Below are positions 26,170 through 35,777 of a stretch of 63,456 nucleotides of DNA, one piece after another. The position numbers and the translations under genes are program-made. The stretch lies in the NCBI GenBank assembly GCA_964452095.1, contig CAYVKX010000002.1:1-63456 (forward strand). The letters run 5' to 3'. Numbering within the stretch: position 1 is the stretch's first letter; each line of letters opens with the position of its first letter. The stretch is from DUAL01 sp964452095 (GTDB lineage Bacteria > Bacteroidota > Bacteroidia > Flavobacteriales > BACL11). Below the pieces are notes generated by a model that saw nothing but the letters and a program-made list of their open reading frames with translations, did no database searches and was not told where the DNA came from.

Positions 26170-29100
26170 TTGAGCAGAAAAAAAATATACATACTACTAG
26201 CAGTTTCTGTACTGTTTTCTATGCAGTCATTCTCTCAAAATGACAGCACATTATCTTATCCTTTTTCTGGAGATGAAAGTGGAGGTTTGTATATGAACAA
26301 TCCTAGTATTTTCAACACTTTTGTAGAGTACGACCCAGTTAGCAATCAATATTATGAGTGGCAAAGAATAGGCGATAGAAATGTAGGGTTGCCCAGAGTA
26401 ATGAGCTTTCAGGAGTATCAGCAATACCAATTGGAAAAATCAACTGAAACTTATTGGGATTTGCGAACTGGAGAAAGAAAAACAAAGCAAACTTCTGCTT
26501 TTGGCTTACCTAAACTTTTCATTCCAGGACAAGCATTTGATAGGATTTTTGGAGGAAATTCTGTAGATATTCGTCCGCAAGGGTCGGCAGAACTTATTTT
26601 TTCATTAAGAATTAATCGTTTAGATAATCCCTCTCTTCCTGAAGAACAAAGGCGAACCACCTCTTTTGATTTTGAAGAAAAAATACAAATGAATGTAGTT
26701 GGAAAAATTGGAGAAAAACTAAAACTCACTACTAATTACAATACCGAAAGCACTTTTGATTTTGAAAACCAAATGAAGTTGGAATACACAGGTGGTGAGG
26801 ACGAAATTATTAAAAAACTAGAAGTTGGAAATGTTAGTTTGCCATTAAACGGAACCCTTATTACCGGAAGTACTTCCCTTTTTGGAATGAAGGCACAATT
26901 GCAATTCGGGAGAACTACAATCACCTCTATTTTATCCCAACAAAAAAGTAAAACTTCTGAAGTGGAGGTGAGTGGAGGTGCACAAACCACAGAGTTTGAT
27001 ATTTATGTAGATGATTATGAGGCGAACAAGCATTTCTTTTTGGCGCATTATTTTAAAGAACAATATGATGTAGCACTGGCGAATTTACCTTTTGTAAATT
27101 CTGGAATAAATATCACAAAAATTGAAGTGTGGATTACCAACAAAACAGGAACTACTAATAATACCAGAAATATAGTTTCATTTCTAGATTTAGGAGAAAC
27201 AGAAATTTATAATAATGACCCTAATTTTGCAAATGGGTTAAAACCAAATGCACAATTTCCTGATAATGTAGAAGCAAATTATTTATACGATAATTTAACA
27301 AATAATTTTAATGCCGCTCGTGATATCAATCAAGTAAATTCTGCTTTTGGTCCTTTTTCAGTATTCTTCAAAGCTGCTCAAGATTATGAAAAATTAGAAA
27401 GAGCCAGACAACTTACTTCTTCAGAATATACTTTGCACCCGCAATTGGGCTATATTTCCTTAAATCAAGCACTAAATAATGATGAGGTTTTAGCAGTTGC
27501 TTTTCAATACACAATCGGCAGCAACACTTATCAAGTTGGGGAGTTAAGCACCACTGGCCCAACCGCTCCAGATGCACTTTTTGTAAAACTCTTGAAAGGA
27601 ACTAATTTTACACCAAAATTACCAAATTGGCATTTAATGATGAAAAACATTTATGCCATTGGGGCTTATCAAATGAGTAGTAATTCTTTTGTATTGGATG
27701 TTGTGTATGAAAATACTGAGGAATCTGGAGGGCTTACTAATTATATTCCAGAAGGAATAATAGATGGAATCCCACTTATAAAAGTATTGAATTTGGATAA
27801 TTTGAACTCTCAACAAGATAAGCAATCAGATGGGGTTTTTGATTTTATTGAAGGTATTACTGCAAAATCTTCAAATGGAAGAATTATTTTTCCTGTGCGT
27901 GAGCCATTTGGCAGCTATTTGAAAAGCCAATTTTCCGACCCCACTCTTGCCGATAAATATGTGTATCAAGCCCTTTATGATTCTACTATAACCATTGCTC
28001 AGCAATATCCAGAGCTGAATAAATTCAGATTAAAGGGAAGCTATCAAGCATCTTCTGGGGCAGAAATTTCCTTAAATGCTATGAATGTTCCAGAGGGCTC
28101 AGTAACGGTAACGGCTGGCTCACAAAAGTTAGTAGAAAACCAAGATTATACGGTAGATTATATGCTCGGAAGAGTAACAATTATCAATCAAGGAATTTTG
28201 AATTCTGGCGTTCCAATTAAAATTTCATTAGAAAATAATGCACTTTATGGCATTCAAAATAAAACACTAATTGGTACACATATTGATTATGAAATCAATA
28301 AGGATTTTATTGTTGGAGCAACAGTTTTGAACCTTACCGAACGCCCATATACTGTAAAAATAAATACTGGAGATGAGCCAATTTCTAACACCATTTGGGG
28401 ATTAGACGGAACTTATCAAAAGAAGTCGCCTTTTATCACCAAAATGGTGGATAAGCTTCCCTTTTTGGAAACCAAAGCAAAATCTACTATTGTGGCAACT
28501 GCCGAATTTGCTCACTTAATTCCTGGTCACCATAAATCTTTGGGGAATTCTGGCGTTTCTTATATTGATGATTTTGAGGCAAGTAAAACGGGAATCGATA
28601 TGAAAAATATGGGAGCCTGGTTTTTATCATCTATTCCTCAAGGGCAAGAAAATATTTTCCAAAATGCTAGTGAAAATAATGATTTAATAAGTGGTTTTCA
28701 AAGGTCAAAAGTAGCTTGGTATACCATTGACCCTTTATTTTACAGAAATACATCTGTAACACCTCCTGGTATAAACACCTCCATCACGCTTCCAAATGGG
28801 AATACCATTGCTCAGCAATCTTACCATTATTCCAGAGAGGTTTTAGAAAAAGAAGTTTTCCCGAATAAAGACCCTGATATTGGAAGTCAAATTTCCAATT
28901 TAGCACTTTTGGATGTGGCTTATTATCCTAATAAAAGAGGACCTTACAATTATAATGTAACGGATTTAAATAGTGATGGAAGTTTGCAAAATCCTACTGC
29001 AAAATGGGGAGGGCTAATGCGAAAAGTAGAGACCAATGATTTTGAGGCAGCCAATATTGAGTTTATAGAATTCTGGATGATGGATCCTTTTAATTCTGAG

Positions 29101-32100
29101 GATGGAGACGAATTTCATAGTGGTGGCGATTTGTATTTTCATTTAGGAAATGTATCGGAAGATGTGCTTAAAGATGGTTATAAAAGTTTTGAAAATGGAT
29201 TGCCTATTTCAAGCACAGTGGAAAATGTAGATACTACAGTTTGGGGAAGAGTGCCCACTAATTTTTCTATTGTAAATGCTTTTGATAACGATCCTGATTC
29301 CAGAGTATATCAGGATGTTGGTTTTGATGGTTTAAAAAATTCGGAGGAAAAATTATTTTTTGATGATTATATTCAGCAAATTGCAAATACCCCAAGTTTA
29401 GGGACATCTTCAGGGGCTTATCAAAATGCAGAAAACGATCCTTCTGCCGATAATTACCATTATTATAGAGGTAGCGATTTTGACAATAATCAAACCAAAA
29501 TTTTAGATAGATATTTGAATTTTAATAATATGGATGGAAATTCTGTAACTACTGATAATTCCCCTGAATCCTATCCGACTTCCTCCACTAGTATTCCCAA
29601 TACTGAGGATATAAATAAAGATAATACTTTAAGCGAATCAGAAAGTTATTTTCAATACAAAGTTCATCTTTTCCCAAATATGGATGTGGGCGATAGTTAT
29701 ATTTCAGATGTTTTTACTGCCAATGTTAAAACTGAAAATGGGAATAGCCGTTCTGTGAAGTGGTATCAGTTTAGGGTGCCTATTTACAAACCCGACAAAA
29801 CAGTTGGTGGTATTCAGGATTTTAAATCTATCCGATTTATGCGTATGGTTTTTGCTGATTTTCAGCAGCCAATAGTTTGCCGATTTGCAACCTTAGATTT
29901 GGTAAGAGGGGAGTGGAGAAGATACAATTTTGACCTTTCTTCTCCAGGGGAATACATTCCTGTAGATGATGAGGATAACACGCTTTTTGATGTAACGGCT
30001 GTAAATGTGGAAGAAAATGGAAAAAGAAGTCCTATAAATTATGTAGTTCCTCCAGGAATTGAACAAGAAATAGATAATACAACAACAACTCTTAGGAAAC
30101 AAAACGAGCAATCCTTAGTTTTGAAAGTGTGCGATTTAAAAGATGGAGATTCAAGGGCAGCTTACAAAACTGCCGATTTGGATGTTCGTTCTTACAAAAG
30201 AATTAAAATGTTTGTTCATGCTGAGGGGAAGAATGATGATTTGAAAGATGGCGATTTTTCTTGTTTTATTCGTTTAGGAACGGATTTTGTTTCTAACTAT
30301 TACGAATATGAAGTTAGCTTGAAAGCCACTGCTCATGAAGCTAGTAGCGCTAATGCAATTTGGCCATCTTCCAATCAAATTGACATTGCTTTTGAAGAGT
30401 TCCAAAAGGCAAAACAAATAAGAAATGATGCAATTAGAAGTGGTACGCACTCCAATGTTTCTGATCCTTTTATTAAATATTTATCCAATGGGAAAAAGAT
30501 TCAAATTGTAGGAAATCCGAATTTGGCAAGAGTAAAAACAATAATGATTGGGATTAGAAATCCTAAAAAATTAAACATTCAAGATGCAGATGATGGACTT
30601 CCTAAATGTGGAGAAATTTGGGTAAATGAATTACGCCTTACGGATTTTGATGAATATGGCGGATGGGCGGCTAATTCTCGGCTTACTACTCGCCTTGCCG
30701 ATTTTGGAACGGTAACTTTTGCAGGAAGTATGAGCACCATTGGCTTTGGTAGTATTGAGAAAAAAATTAATGAACGCCAAAGAGTAAATGCCTATCAATA
30801 TGATATTTCTTCAACTTTCGAATTGGGGAAATTTTTCCCGGAAGATTATGGGGTAAAAATTCCAATGTATGTTGGCGTATCGGAGGCGATTGCAAACCCA
30901 CAATACAATCCGCTTGACCCTGATATTCTGTTCAAAACCACCTTAGAAACTTTGGATAGCAAAGCCGAAAAAGATTCCTTAAAACACATTACACAAGATT
31001 ATGTAAAACGAAAAAGCATCAATTTTACCAATGTGAGAAAAATGCCTTCTATGAATAATAAAAAAGGCAAAACAGCAAAACCAAAAAAACCAAAAGTGTA
31101 TGATATTGAGAATGTGTCGCTTTCTTATTCGTTCAATGAAACTTTTATTAGAAATATCAATACAAAAGAAAACACGACAAAACTCTATAGAGGAGCAATT
31201 ACTTATAATTTCCACACCACTCCGAAAAACATCAAACCATTTACAAAATCTCCTTTGCTAAAATCAAAACATTTGCGGCTTATAAAAGATTTTAATTTCA
31301 ATACTATGCCAAAATCTTTCTCATTTAGAACTGATTTGGAAAGGCATTACAATAAAACGGAACTCAGAAACATCAACAATTCCAATATGCTTATTTTCCC
31401 TACTTACAATAAGTTTTTTAATTGGAACAGAATGTATGAGGTAAAATATGATTTGACAAGAACGCTAAAAGTGGATTTGGCAGTAAATAATAGGGCGATA
31501 ATTGATGAGCCAGCTGGCGACCTTTCCAAAGACGATCCTAACTATAAAGAAAAAAGAGATACAATTTGGCAAAATTTCTGGGATTTTGGAAGGGCAACTC
31601 TGTACCACCAAACTACCAATGTAAATTATCAAGTTCCTTTAAATAAAATTCCTTTTTTGAATTTCCTTTCGCTTAACACCAGGTATAGCGCAAATTACGA
31701 TTGGACGGGAGCGCCAAAATCATTGCAATATTTAGGGGGAAATATTCAAAACTCCAATACCAAGCAATATAATGGGCAAATAAATTTGACTACTCTTTAT
31801 AATAAAGTGCCGTATTTCAAAAAAATAAACCAATCGGCAAGAGGAGGTAGAAACCAAAGAGGAAGAAATAATCAGCAAAACACAGAGGAGGAAGATAAGA
31901 AAAAAGATAGATACGAGATTTTTAAATATATGACTCGTTTTATGCTGAGCGTGAAAAATGTGTCAGTAAATTATTCTGAAAATAGAGGAACTTTCTTGCC
32001 AGGATTTATGCCAAAACCACACTTTATGGGACAGCAATGGAGTATGATGGCACCAGGACTTCCCTTTGTTTTTGGAAGCCAGAATGACATTAGATACAGG

Positions 32101-33330
32101 GCAGCTTCAGATGGGTGGCTTACCGGAGACACTACTTTAAATACGCTTTACAAAACCAATTTTTCTTCTAATTTAACTTTAAGAAGTACGGTAGAGCCAA
32201 TAAAACAATTTAGAATTGAACTTACTGCCAACAAATCAAAATCTTTAAATAGCCAAGAGTATTTTAGGGCTGGAAATAATGGAAAATTTACATCTTTTAG
32301 CCCAACAGAAACAGGAGGTTTTAGTATTTCTATAATTTCTTGGAGTACGGCATTTTTAAAAGATGATGAGCAATACTCTTCCAAAACTTTTGCAAAATTT
32401 AGAAACTACAGAAATGAAATTGCAAAAAGATTGGCAGCAGAAAACCCTGATTTTAATGGAGGTATAAATCCTTTAACGGGCTTTCCGCTAGAGTCATATA
32501 TTGATGGAACAACAGGAGATACAATATATACAGGCGGTTATGGTCCGGCATCCCAAGATGTAATGATTCCTGCATTTTTGGCTGCTTATACCGGAAAAGA
32601 TGCATTGGGCGTTTCTTTGAAAAAATTCCCTGTTGTTCCTTTGCCCAATTGGCGAATTACTTACAATGGGCTTACAAAAGTGAAATTCATCAAAAGATAT
32701 TTTGAAACTTTCACACTTGGACACGCATACAGAAGTACTTATAGTGTTGGTTCTTTTGCATCCAATCTGGATTATAAAGATGAGAGCGGTGAGGTGCAAA
32801 TGAACCTTAATAATTTGAGTTATCATCCCAAATATGATATTGCACAAGTTTCTATTAATGAGCAATTCAGTCCGCTTTTCAAAATCGATATGACTTGGAA
32901 AAATTCTTTGCTTACACGATTTGAAATCAAAAAAAGCAGAATGCTTTCCTTATCCCTAAGTAATAATCAACTCACAGAAGTTGCCTCTAACGAATATGTA
33001 ATTGGTACGGGATTCAGAATTCAAGATGTGTCTTTCAATTTTCGCTCGGCCGGAAGAAGTAAAAAAATTAAAAGCGATTTGGACTTAAAATTGGATTTGA
33101 ATATCAGAAATAACAGAACGGTAATAAGAAAAGTAGTAGAAGATGAGGAGCAAATTACGGCTGGGCAACAAATAATTAGCATCAAATTTTCTGCTGATTA
33201 TGTGGTGAATGAAAGGTTAAATGTAAAAGCTTTTTACGATAAAGTAATTACAAATCCGTTTCTTTCCACCACTTTTCCAGGGGCAATTACCAATGCCGGA
33301 TTTAGTATAAGATTTACTTTGGCAGGATAA
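26170..33330 (+). CDS. sprA: T9SS outer-membrane translocon protein SprA
   Basis: 2386 aa, the usual huge size (about 2300-2500). SprA (Sov) forms the 36-stranded outer-membrane barrel through which T9SS cargo leaves the cell and is also needed for gliding. The N-terminus has a signal peptide (ending SMQSFSQ, about residue 22) and the family segment YDPVSNQYYEWQRIG; an aromatic-rich barrel fills the rest and the last strand ends FSIRFTLAG. The reading frame begins only after the ruvA stop and has no ATG before the signal peptide, so a TTG at 26170 is the probable start. No frameshift. It explains export of the five T9SS-tagged proteins or remnants seen in the window. Confidence 0.95.
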   Translation: MSRKKIYILLAVSVLFSMQSFSQNDSTLSYPFSGDESGGLYMNNPSIFNTFVEYDPVSNQYYEWQRIGDRNVGLPRVMSFQEYQQYQLEKSTETYWDLRTGERKTKQTSAFGLPKLFIPGQAFDRIFGGNSVDIRPQGSAELIFSLRINRLDNPSLPEEQRRTTSFDFEEKIQMNVVGKIGEKLKLTTNYNTESTFDFENQMKLEYTGGEDEIIKKLEVGNVSLPLNGTLITGSTSLFGMKAQLQFGRTTITSILSQQKSKTSEVEVSGGAQTTEFDIYVDDYEANKHFFLAHYFKEQYDVALANLPFVNSGINITKIEVWITNKTGTTNNTRNIVSFLDLGETEIYNNDPNFANGLKPNAQFPDNVEANYLYDNLTNNFNAARDINQVNSAFGPFSVFFKAAQDYEKLERARQLTSSEYTLHPQLGYISLNQALNNDEVLAVAFQYTIGSNTYQVGELSTTGPTAPDALFVKLLKGTNFTPKLPNWHLMMKNIYAIGAYQMSSNSFVLDVVYENTEESGGLTNYIPEGIIDGIPLIKVLNLDNLNSQQDKQSDGVFDFIEGITAKSSNGRIIFPVREPFGSYLKSQFSDPTLADKYVYQALYDSTITIAQQYPELNKFRLKGSYQASSGAEISLNAMNVPEGSVTVTAGSQKLVENQDYTVDYMLGRVTIINQGILNSGVPIKISLENNALYGIQNKTLIGTHIDYEINKDFIVGATVLNLTERPYTVKINTGDEPISNTIWGLDGTYQKKSPFITKMVDKLPFLETKAKSTIVATAEFAHLIPGHHKSLGNSGVSYIDDFEASKTGIDMKNMGAWFLSSIPQGQENIFQNASENNDLISGFQRSKVAWYTIDPLFYRNTSVTPPGINTSITLPNGNTIAQQSYHYSREVLEKEVFPNKDPDIGSQISNLALLDVAYYPNKRGPYNYNVTDLNSDGSLQNPTAKWGGLMRKVETNDFEAANIEFIEFWMMDPFNSEDGDEFHSGGDLYFHLGNVSEDVLKDGYKSFENGLPISSTVENVDTTVWGRVPTNFSIVNAFDNDPDSRVYQDVGFDGLKNSEEKLFFDDYIQQIANTPSLGTSSGAYQNAENDPSADNYHYYRGSDFDNNQTKILDRYLNFNNMDGNSVTTDNSPESYPTSSTSIPNTEDINKDNTLSESESYFQYKVHLFPNMDVGDSYISDVFTANVKTENGNSRSVKWYQFRVPIYKPDKTVGGIQDFKSIRFMRMVFADFQQPIVCRFATLDLVRGEWRRYNFDLSSPGEYIPVDDEDNTLFDVTAVNVEENGKRSPINYVVPPGIEQEIDNTTTTLRKQNEQSLVLKVCDLKDGDSRAAYKTADLDVRSYKRIKMFVHAEGKNDDLKDGDFSCFIRLGTDFVSNYYEYEVSLKATAHEASSANAIWPSSNQIDIAFEEFQKAKQIRNDAIRSGTHSNVSDPFIKYLSNGKKIQIVGNPNLARVKTIMIGIRNPKKLNIQDADDGLPKCGEIWVNELRLTDFDEYGGWAANSRLTTRLADFGTVTFAGSMSTIGFGSIEKKINERQRVNAYQYDISSTFELGKFFPEDYGVKIPMYVGVSEAIANPQYNPLDPDILFKTTLETLDSKAEKDSLKHITQDYVKRKSINFTNVRKMPSMNNKKGKTAKPKKPKVYDIENVSLSYSFNETFIRNINTKENTTKLYRGAITYNFHTTPKNIKPFTKSPLLKSKHLRLIKDFNFNTMPKSFSFRTDLERHYNKTELRNINNSNMLIFPTYNKFFNWNRMYEVKYDLTRTLKVDLAVNNRAIIDEPAGDLSKDDPNYKEKRDTIWQNFWDFGRATLYHQTTNVNYQVPLNKIPFLNFLSLNTRYSANYDWTGAPKSLQYLGGNIQNSNTKQYNGQINLTTLYNKVPYFKKINQSARGGRNQRGRNNQQNTEEEDKKKDRYEIFKYMTRFMLSVKNVSVNYSENRGTFLPGFMPKPHFMGQQWSMMAPGLPFVFGSQNDIRYRAASDGWLTGDTTLNTLYKTNFSSNLTLRSTVEPIKQFRIELTANKSKSLNSQEYFRAGNNGKFTSFSPTETGGFSISIISWSTAFLKDDEQYSSKTFAKFRNYRNEIAKRLAAENPDFNGGINPLTGFPLESYIDGTTGDTIYTGGYGPASQDVMIPAFLAAYTGKDALGVSLKKFPVVPLPNWRITYNGLTKVKFIKRYFETFTLGHAYRSTYSVGSFASNLDYKDESGEVQMNLNNLSYHPKYDIAQVSINEQFSPLFKIDMTWKNSLLTRFEIKKSRMLSLSLSNNQLTEVASNEYVIGTGFRIQDVSFNFRSAGRSKKIKSDLDLKLDLNIRNNRTVIRKVVEDEEQITAGQQIISIKFSADYVVNERLNVKAFYDKVITNPFLSTTFPGAITNAGFSIRFTLAG

Positions 33331-33353
33331 TTTTGTCGACAAATAAAAAAATG

Positions 33354-33361
33354 TATTTTTG
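33354..33361 (+). promoter_or_regulatory. Promoter -7 element of gcvH
   Basis: TATTTTTG matches TAnnTTTG, 14 bases before the gcvH ATG. Confidence 0.5.
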
Positions 33362-33375
33362 AAAAAAATTTAAAA

Positions 33376-33753
33376 ATGAATTTTCCAGAAAATTTGAAGT
33401 ACAGCAAGGATCATGAATGGCTTAGGGTTGAAGGCGAAAATGTATATGTTGGAATTACTGATTTTGCTCAAGGCGAATTGGGAGATATTGTATTTGTAGA
33501 TGTAGATACTGAGGGAGAAACACTAGATAAAGATGAGGTGTTCGGAACTATTGAGGCAGTAAAAACTGTATCGGATATGTTTATGCCAATTAGCGGTGAA
33601 GTATTGGAGTTTAATGCAAAATTAGAAGATGATCCAGAACTTATAAATTCTGATTGCTATGGAGAGGGCTGGGTAGTGAAAATTGCCCTATCGGATGCGG
33701 GTGAATTAGAAGATTTGATGGATAGCGCATCTTATCAAGATTTGATAAATTAG
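33376..33753 (+). CDS. gcvH: Glycine cleavage system H protein
   Basis: 125 aa. GcvH shuttles the aminomethyl group between the P and T proteins on a lipoyl arm. The lipoylated lysine is K63 in FGTIEAVKTVSD. The N-terminal YSKDHEWLRVEGENVYVGIT and the ELGDIVFVDV strand match the family. No gcvP or gcvT is in the window. Its place after sprA is a common flavobacterial arrangement. Confidence 0.97.
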   Translation: MNFPENLKYSKDHEWLRVEGENVYVGITDFAQGELGDIVFVDVDTEGETLDKDEVFGTIEAVKTVSDMFMPISGEVLEFNAKLEDDPELINSDCYGEGWVVKIALSDAGELEDLMDSASYQDLIN

Positions 33754-33799
33754 TAAAATATAGAAACTAAATTTTCGTTAATATTTAAAGAAATAAATT

Positions 33800-34456
33800 A
33801 TGAAAGCCAAAAAAGATCCGAAAATAAGTTTAGAAAGAAAGAGAGGATTATTTCTCCAAATAGGATTAGTAATTTCCTTACTTATCGTATTAGTTGCTTT
33901 TGAATGGAAAAGCTATGAAAAAACTGATTATAGTTTGGGGCAATTGAAAATGGATGATTTGGAAGATGAAATGATTCCTATTACAAGGCAAGAAGAAAAA
34001 CCGCCACCGCCACCGCCACCACCGCCAGATATTATTGAAATTGTAGAGGATGATATTGAAATTGAAAACGAATTAGAGGTAGAAGATACCGATACCGACC
34101 AAGATGACATAATTGAAATTGAGGAGGAAGAGGATGATGATGAGGTGTTTATGGTAGTAGAGCAGATGCCAAATTTTCCAGGGGGAGATTTAGGGCTAAT
34201 GAAGTTTATTCAGAAAACGGTAAAATACCCTGCAATTGCTAAGGAAAATGATATTACCGGAAAAGTATATGTTAGCTATGTGGTAAATAAAAAAGGGAAA
34301 GTTACTAGTGTAAAAGTAGTAAGAAGTGTAAATAAATACTTGGATGCAGAAGCGGTAAGAGTAGTAAAACTTTTACCTTATGCAACAGCCGGTAAGCAAA
34401 GGGGAAAGCCCGTGAATGTGCAATATACCATTCCAATTAATTTTACACTTAATTAG
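33800..34456 (+). CDS. Energy transducer TonB
   Basis: 218 aa. One N-terminal membrane helix (about residues 19-36), a run of nine prolines near residue 75, then an acidic Asp/Glu/Ile-rich linker that spans the periplasm, and a TonB C-terminal domain (about 130-218) with the signature GKVYVSYVVNKKGKVTSVKVVRS cut by VNKYLDAEAVRVVKLLP and VQYTIPINF. It transmits proton-motive force to TonB-dependent receptors; one receptor end is seen at the right edge of the window. ExbB/ExbD are not here. Confidence 0.92.
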   Translation: MKAKKDPKISLERKRGLFLQIGLVISLLIVLVAFEWKSYEKTDYSLGQLKMDDLEDEMIPITRQEEKPPPPPPPPPDIIEIVEDDIEIENELEVEDTDTDQDDIIEIEEEEDDDEVFMVVEQMPNFPGGDLGLMKFIQKTVKYPAIAKENDITGKVYVSYVVNKKGKVTSVKVVRSVNKYLDAEAVRVVKLLPYATAGKQRGKPVNVQYTIPINFTLN

Positions 34457-34461
34457 ATATT

Positions 34462-34488
34462 TTAAAAGCCGTTTTTACGGTTTTTTTT
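34462..34488 (+). terminator. Weak terminator after tonB
   Basis: Short CCGT/ACGG stem (34469-34472 / 34477-34480) with A-T flanks, followed by a T8 run. Confidence 0.5.
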
Positions 34489-34527
34489 ATTTTCAGAAAA
34501 ACCCTTTTGTATTATCCTTAAAAAGTG

Positions 34528-34535
34528 TATTTTTG
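34528..34535 (+). promoter_or_regulatory. Promoter -7 element of cysC
   Basis: TATTTTTG matches TAnnTTTG, 23 bases before the cysC ATG. Confidence 0.55.
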
Positions 34536-34558
34536 CACGCTAAAAAAAACAACTAATT

Positions 34559-35170
34559 ATGGCAACAGAAAATTTACATTTCCATGAGCATAGAGTTGCT
34601 CGGGAAGAAAAAGAAAAAAGAAACCAACACAAATCAAGAGTAATTTGGTTTACAGGACTTTCAGGTTCTGGGAAATCTACAGTAGCAAATGCTACAGAAA
34701 AAGTATTGCACGATATGGGTTTGCAAACCTATATTTTGGATGGCGATAATGTAAGAATGGGACTTAATAAAGACCTTGGGTTTTCTCCAGAAGATAGAAC
34801 TGAAAACATCAGAAGAATTACAGAAGTAGCAAATTTATTTGCAGATTCTGGCTCAATTGTTCTTACTGCTTTTATCTCTCCTTACCGAGTAGATAGAGAT
34901 AAAGCAAGAGAGATTATTGGTACGGACGATTTTATTGAAGTTTTTGTAAGTGCGGATTTATCCGTTTGTGAAGATAGAGATCCAAAAGGACTTTACAAAA
35001 AAGCAAGAGCAGGAGAAATCAAAGGTTTTACTGGTATTGACGCTCCTTATGAAGCACCTTTAAACCCAGAATTGATTGTAGAAACTGATAAAAACGACAT
35101 TGAAGCATCTGCTCAAATTGTGGTTGATTATTTGGTAGAAGAAGGAATTATTAGCAAAACATTAGTATAA
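34559..35170 (+). CDS. cysC: Adenylyl-sulfate kinase CysC
   Basis: 203 aa. CysC phosphorylates adenosine 5'-phosphosulfate to PAPS, the sulfate donor of sulfotransferases. P-loop GLSGSGKST at residues 33-41, the substrate-binding DGDNVRMGLNKDLGFS, DRTENIRR, and the FISPYRVDRD and KGFTGIDAPYEAPLNPEL segments are all canonical. ATP sulfurylase genes (cysD/cysN or sat) and PAPS reductase (cysH) are absent nearby, while cysQ and four sulfotransferases lie within 13 kb, so PAPS made here most likely feeds glycan sulfation. Followed after 21 bases by a nucleotidyltransferase gene. Confidence 0.95.
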   Translation: MATENLHFHEHRVAREEKEKRNQHKSRVIWFTGLSGSGKSTVANATEKVLHDMGLQTYILDGDNVRMGLNKDLGFSPEDRTENIRRITEVANLFADSGSIVLTAFISPYRVDRDKAREIIGTDDFIEVFVSADLSVCEDRDPKGLYKKARAGEIKGFTGIDAPYEAPLNPELIVETDKNDIEASAQIVVDYLVEEGIISKTLV

Positions 35171-35191
35171 ATTTTTAAATAAAAAAACGAA

Positions 35192-35668
35192 ATGGAAGTA
35201 GCAAAATGGGATGTAAAAAATCATGGTGGCAATCCTACCACTAACGAAAGTAAAAAGTATGGAATCTTTGTTGGAAGATTTCAACCTTATCACCAAGGAC
35301 ATATTTCGCTTATCATGCAAAAAATAAATGCGGGTATTCCTGCACTTATTATGGTAAGAGACATTGCTCCTGATGCAAAAAATCCTTTTACCACCGAGCA
35401 AACTGTAGAAATGATTGAAAAATATCATGCAGCAAAAGGGCATGATGTTCAGGTAATTATTATTCCAGATATCGAAAGTGTGAGTTTTGGTAGAGGAGTT
35501 GGTTATGAAATCAATGAATTTACTCCACCTGAAAATATAGGTTGGATTTCTGCAACAAAAATCAGAAATTCAATAAAAGAAGGGAATAATGATTGGAGAA
35601 CTTTGGTAGATGAATCAATCCAGCCAGATGTGGAGAAATACTTACTTACAAGTGAAGTAGAATTGTAA
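35192..35668 (+). CDS. NMN-adenylyltransferase-like nucleotidyltransferase
   Basis: 158 aa, one compact HIGH-type nucleotidyltransferase domain. The ATP-binding motif reads GRFQPYHQGH (residues 29-38), the mid-region NPFTTEQ resembles the (E)NPFT-x-x-E/R stretch of NadM/NadR, and ISATKIR near residue 132 matches the second catalytic motif ISxTxxR. By sequence it looks like a nicotinamide-nucleotide adenylyltransferase; by position, right behind cysC with no ATP sulfurylase in sight, it might adenylylate another substrate. ATP sulfurylase belongs to the same superfamily but has different signature motifs (QxRNPxHxxH, GRDHAG), which are not seen. Substrate open. Confidence 0.75.
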   Translation: MEVAKWDVKNHGGNPTTNESKKYGIFVGRFQPYHQGHISLIMQKINAGIPALIMVRDIAPDAKNPFTTEQTVEMIEKYHAAKGHDVQVIIIPDIESVSFGRGVGYEINEFTPPENIGWISATKIRNSIKEGNNDWRTLVDESIQPDVEKYLLTSEVEL

Positions 35669-35691
35669 AATTAAGTTCAAATAATTTTTAA

Positions 35692-35720
35692 AAAAGGGGA
35701 GAATTTTCTTCCCTTTTTTT
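35692..35720 (+). terminator. Terminator after the cysC/nucleotidyltransferase pair
   Basis: 12-bp stem AAAAGGGGAGAA/TTCTTCCCTTTT with one G-T pair and a T-run at its end. Confidence 0.8.
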
Positions 35721-35760
35721 GTGTTTTTACTTATCAAGCCCTTAAGAGAATTAAATTTTG

Positions 35761-35768
35761 TATTTTTG
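35761..35768 (+). promoter_or_regulatory. Promoter -7 element of deoC
   Basis: TATTTTTG matches TAnnTTTG, nine bases before the ATG at 35778; it rules out the longer upstream start at 35721. Confidence 0.6.
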
Positions 35769-35777
35769 GAATCTATT

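Noticed and set aside
33995..34025. CCGCCACCG run as a tandem repeat locus
   Set aside because: It simply encodes the proline stretch typical of TonB.
33928..34110. Ser/Gly-rich minus-strand frame opposite tonB
   Set aside because: It is the shadow of the proline run and acidic linker of TonB.
35192..35668. Calling the nucleotidyltransferase an ATP sulfurylase outright
   Set aside because: The Sat signature motifs are missing and the visible ones match NMN adenylyltransferases, so this is kept as a hypothesis only.
35721..35777. Longer deoC start
   Set aside because: The extra 19 residues would be coded by the terminator T-run and the promoter element TATTTTTG; ATG 35778 fits better.
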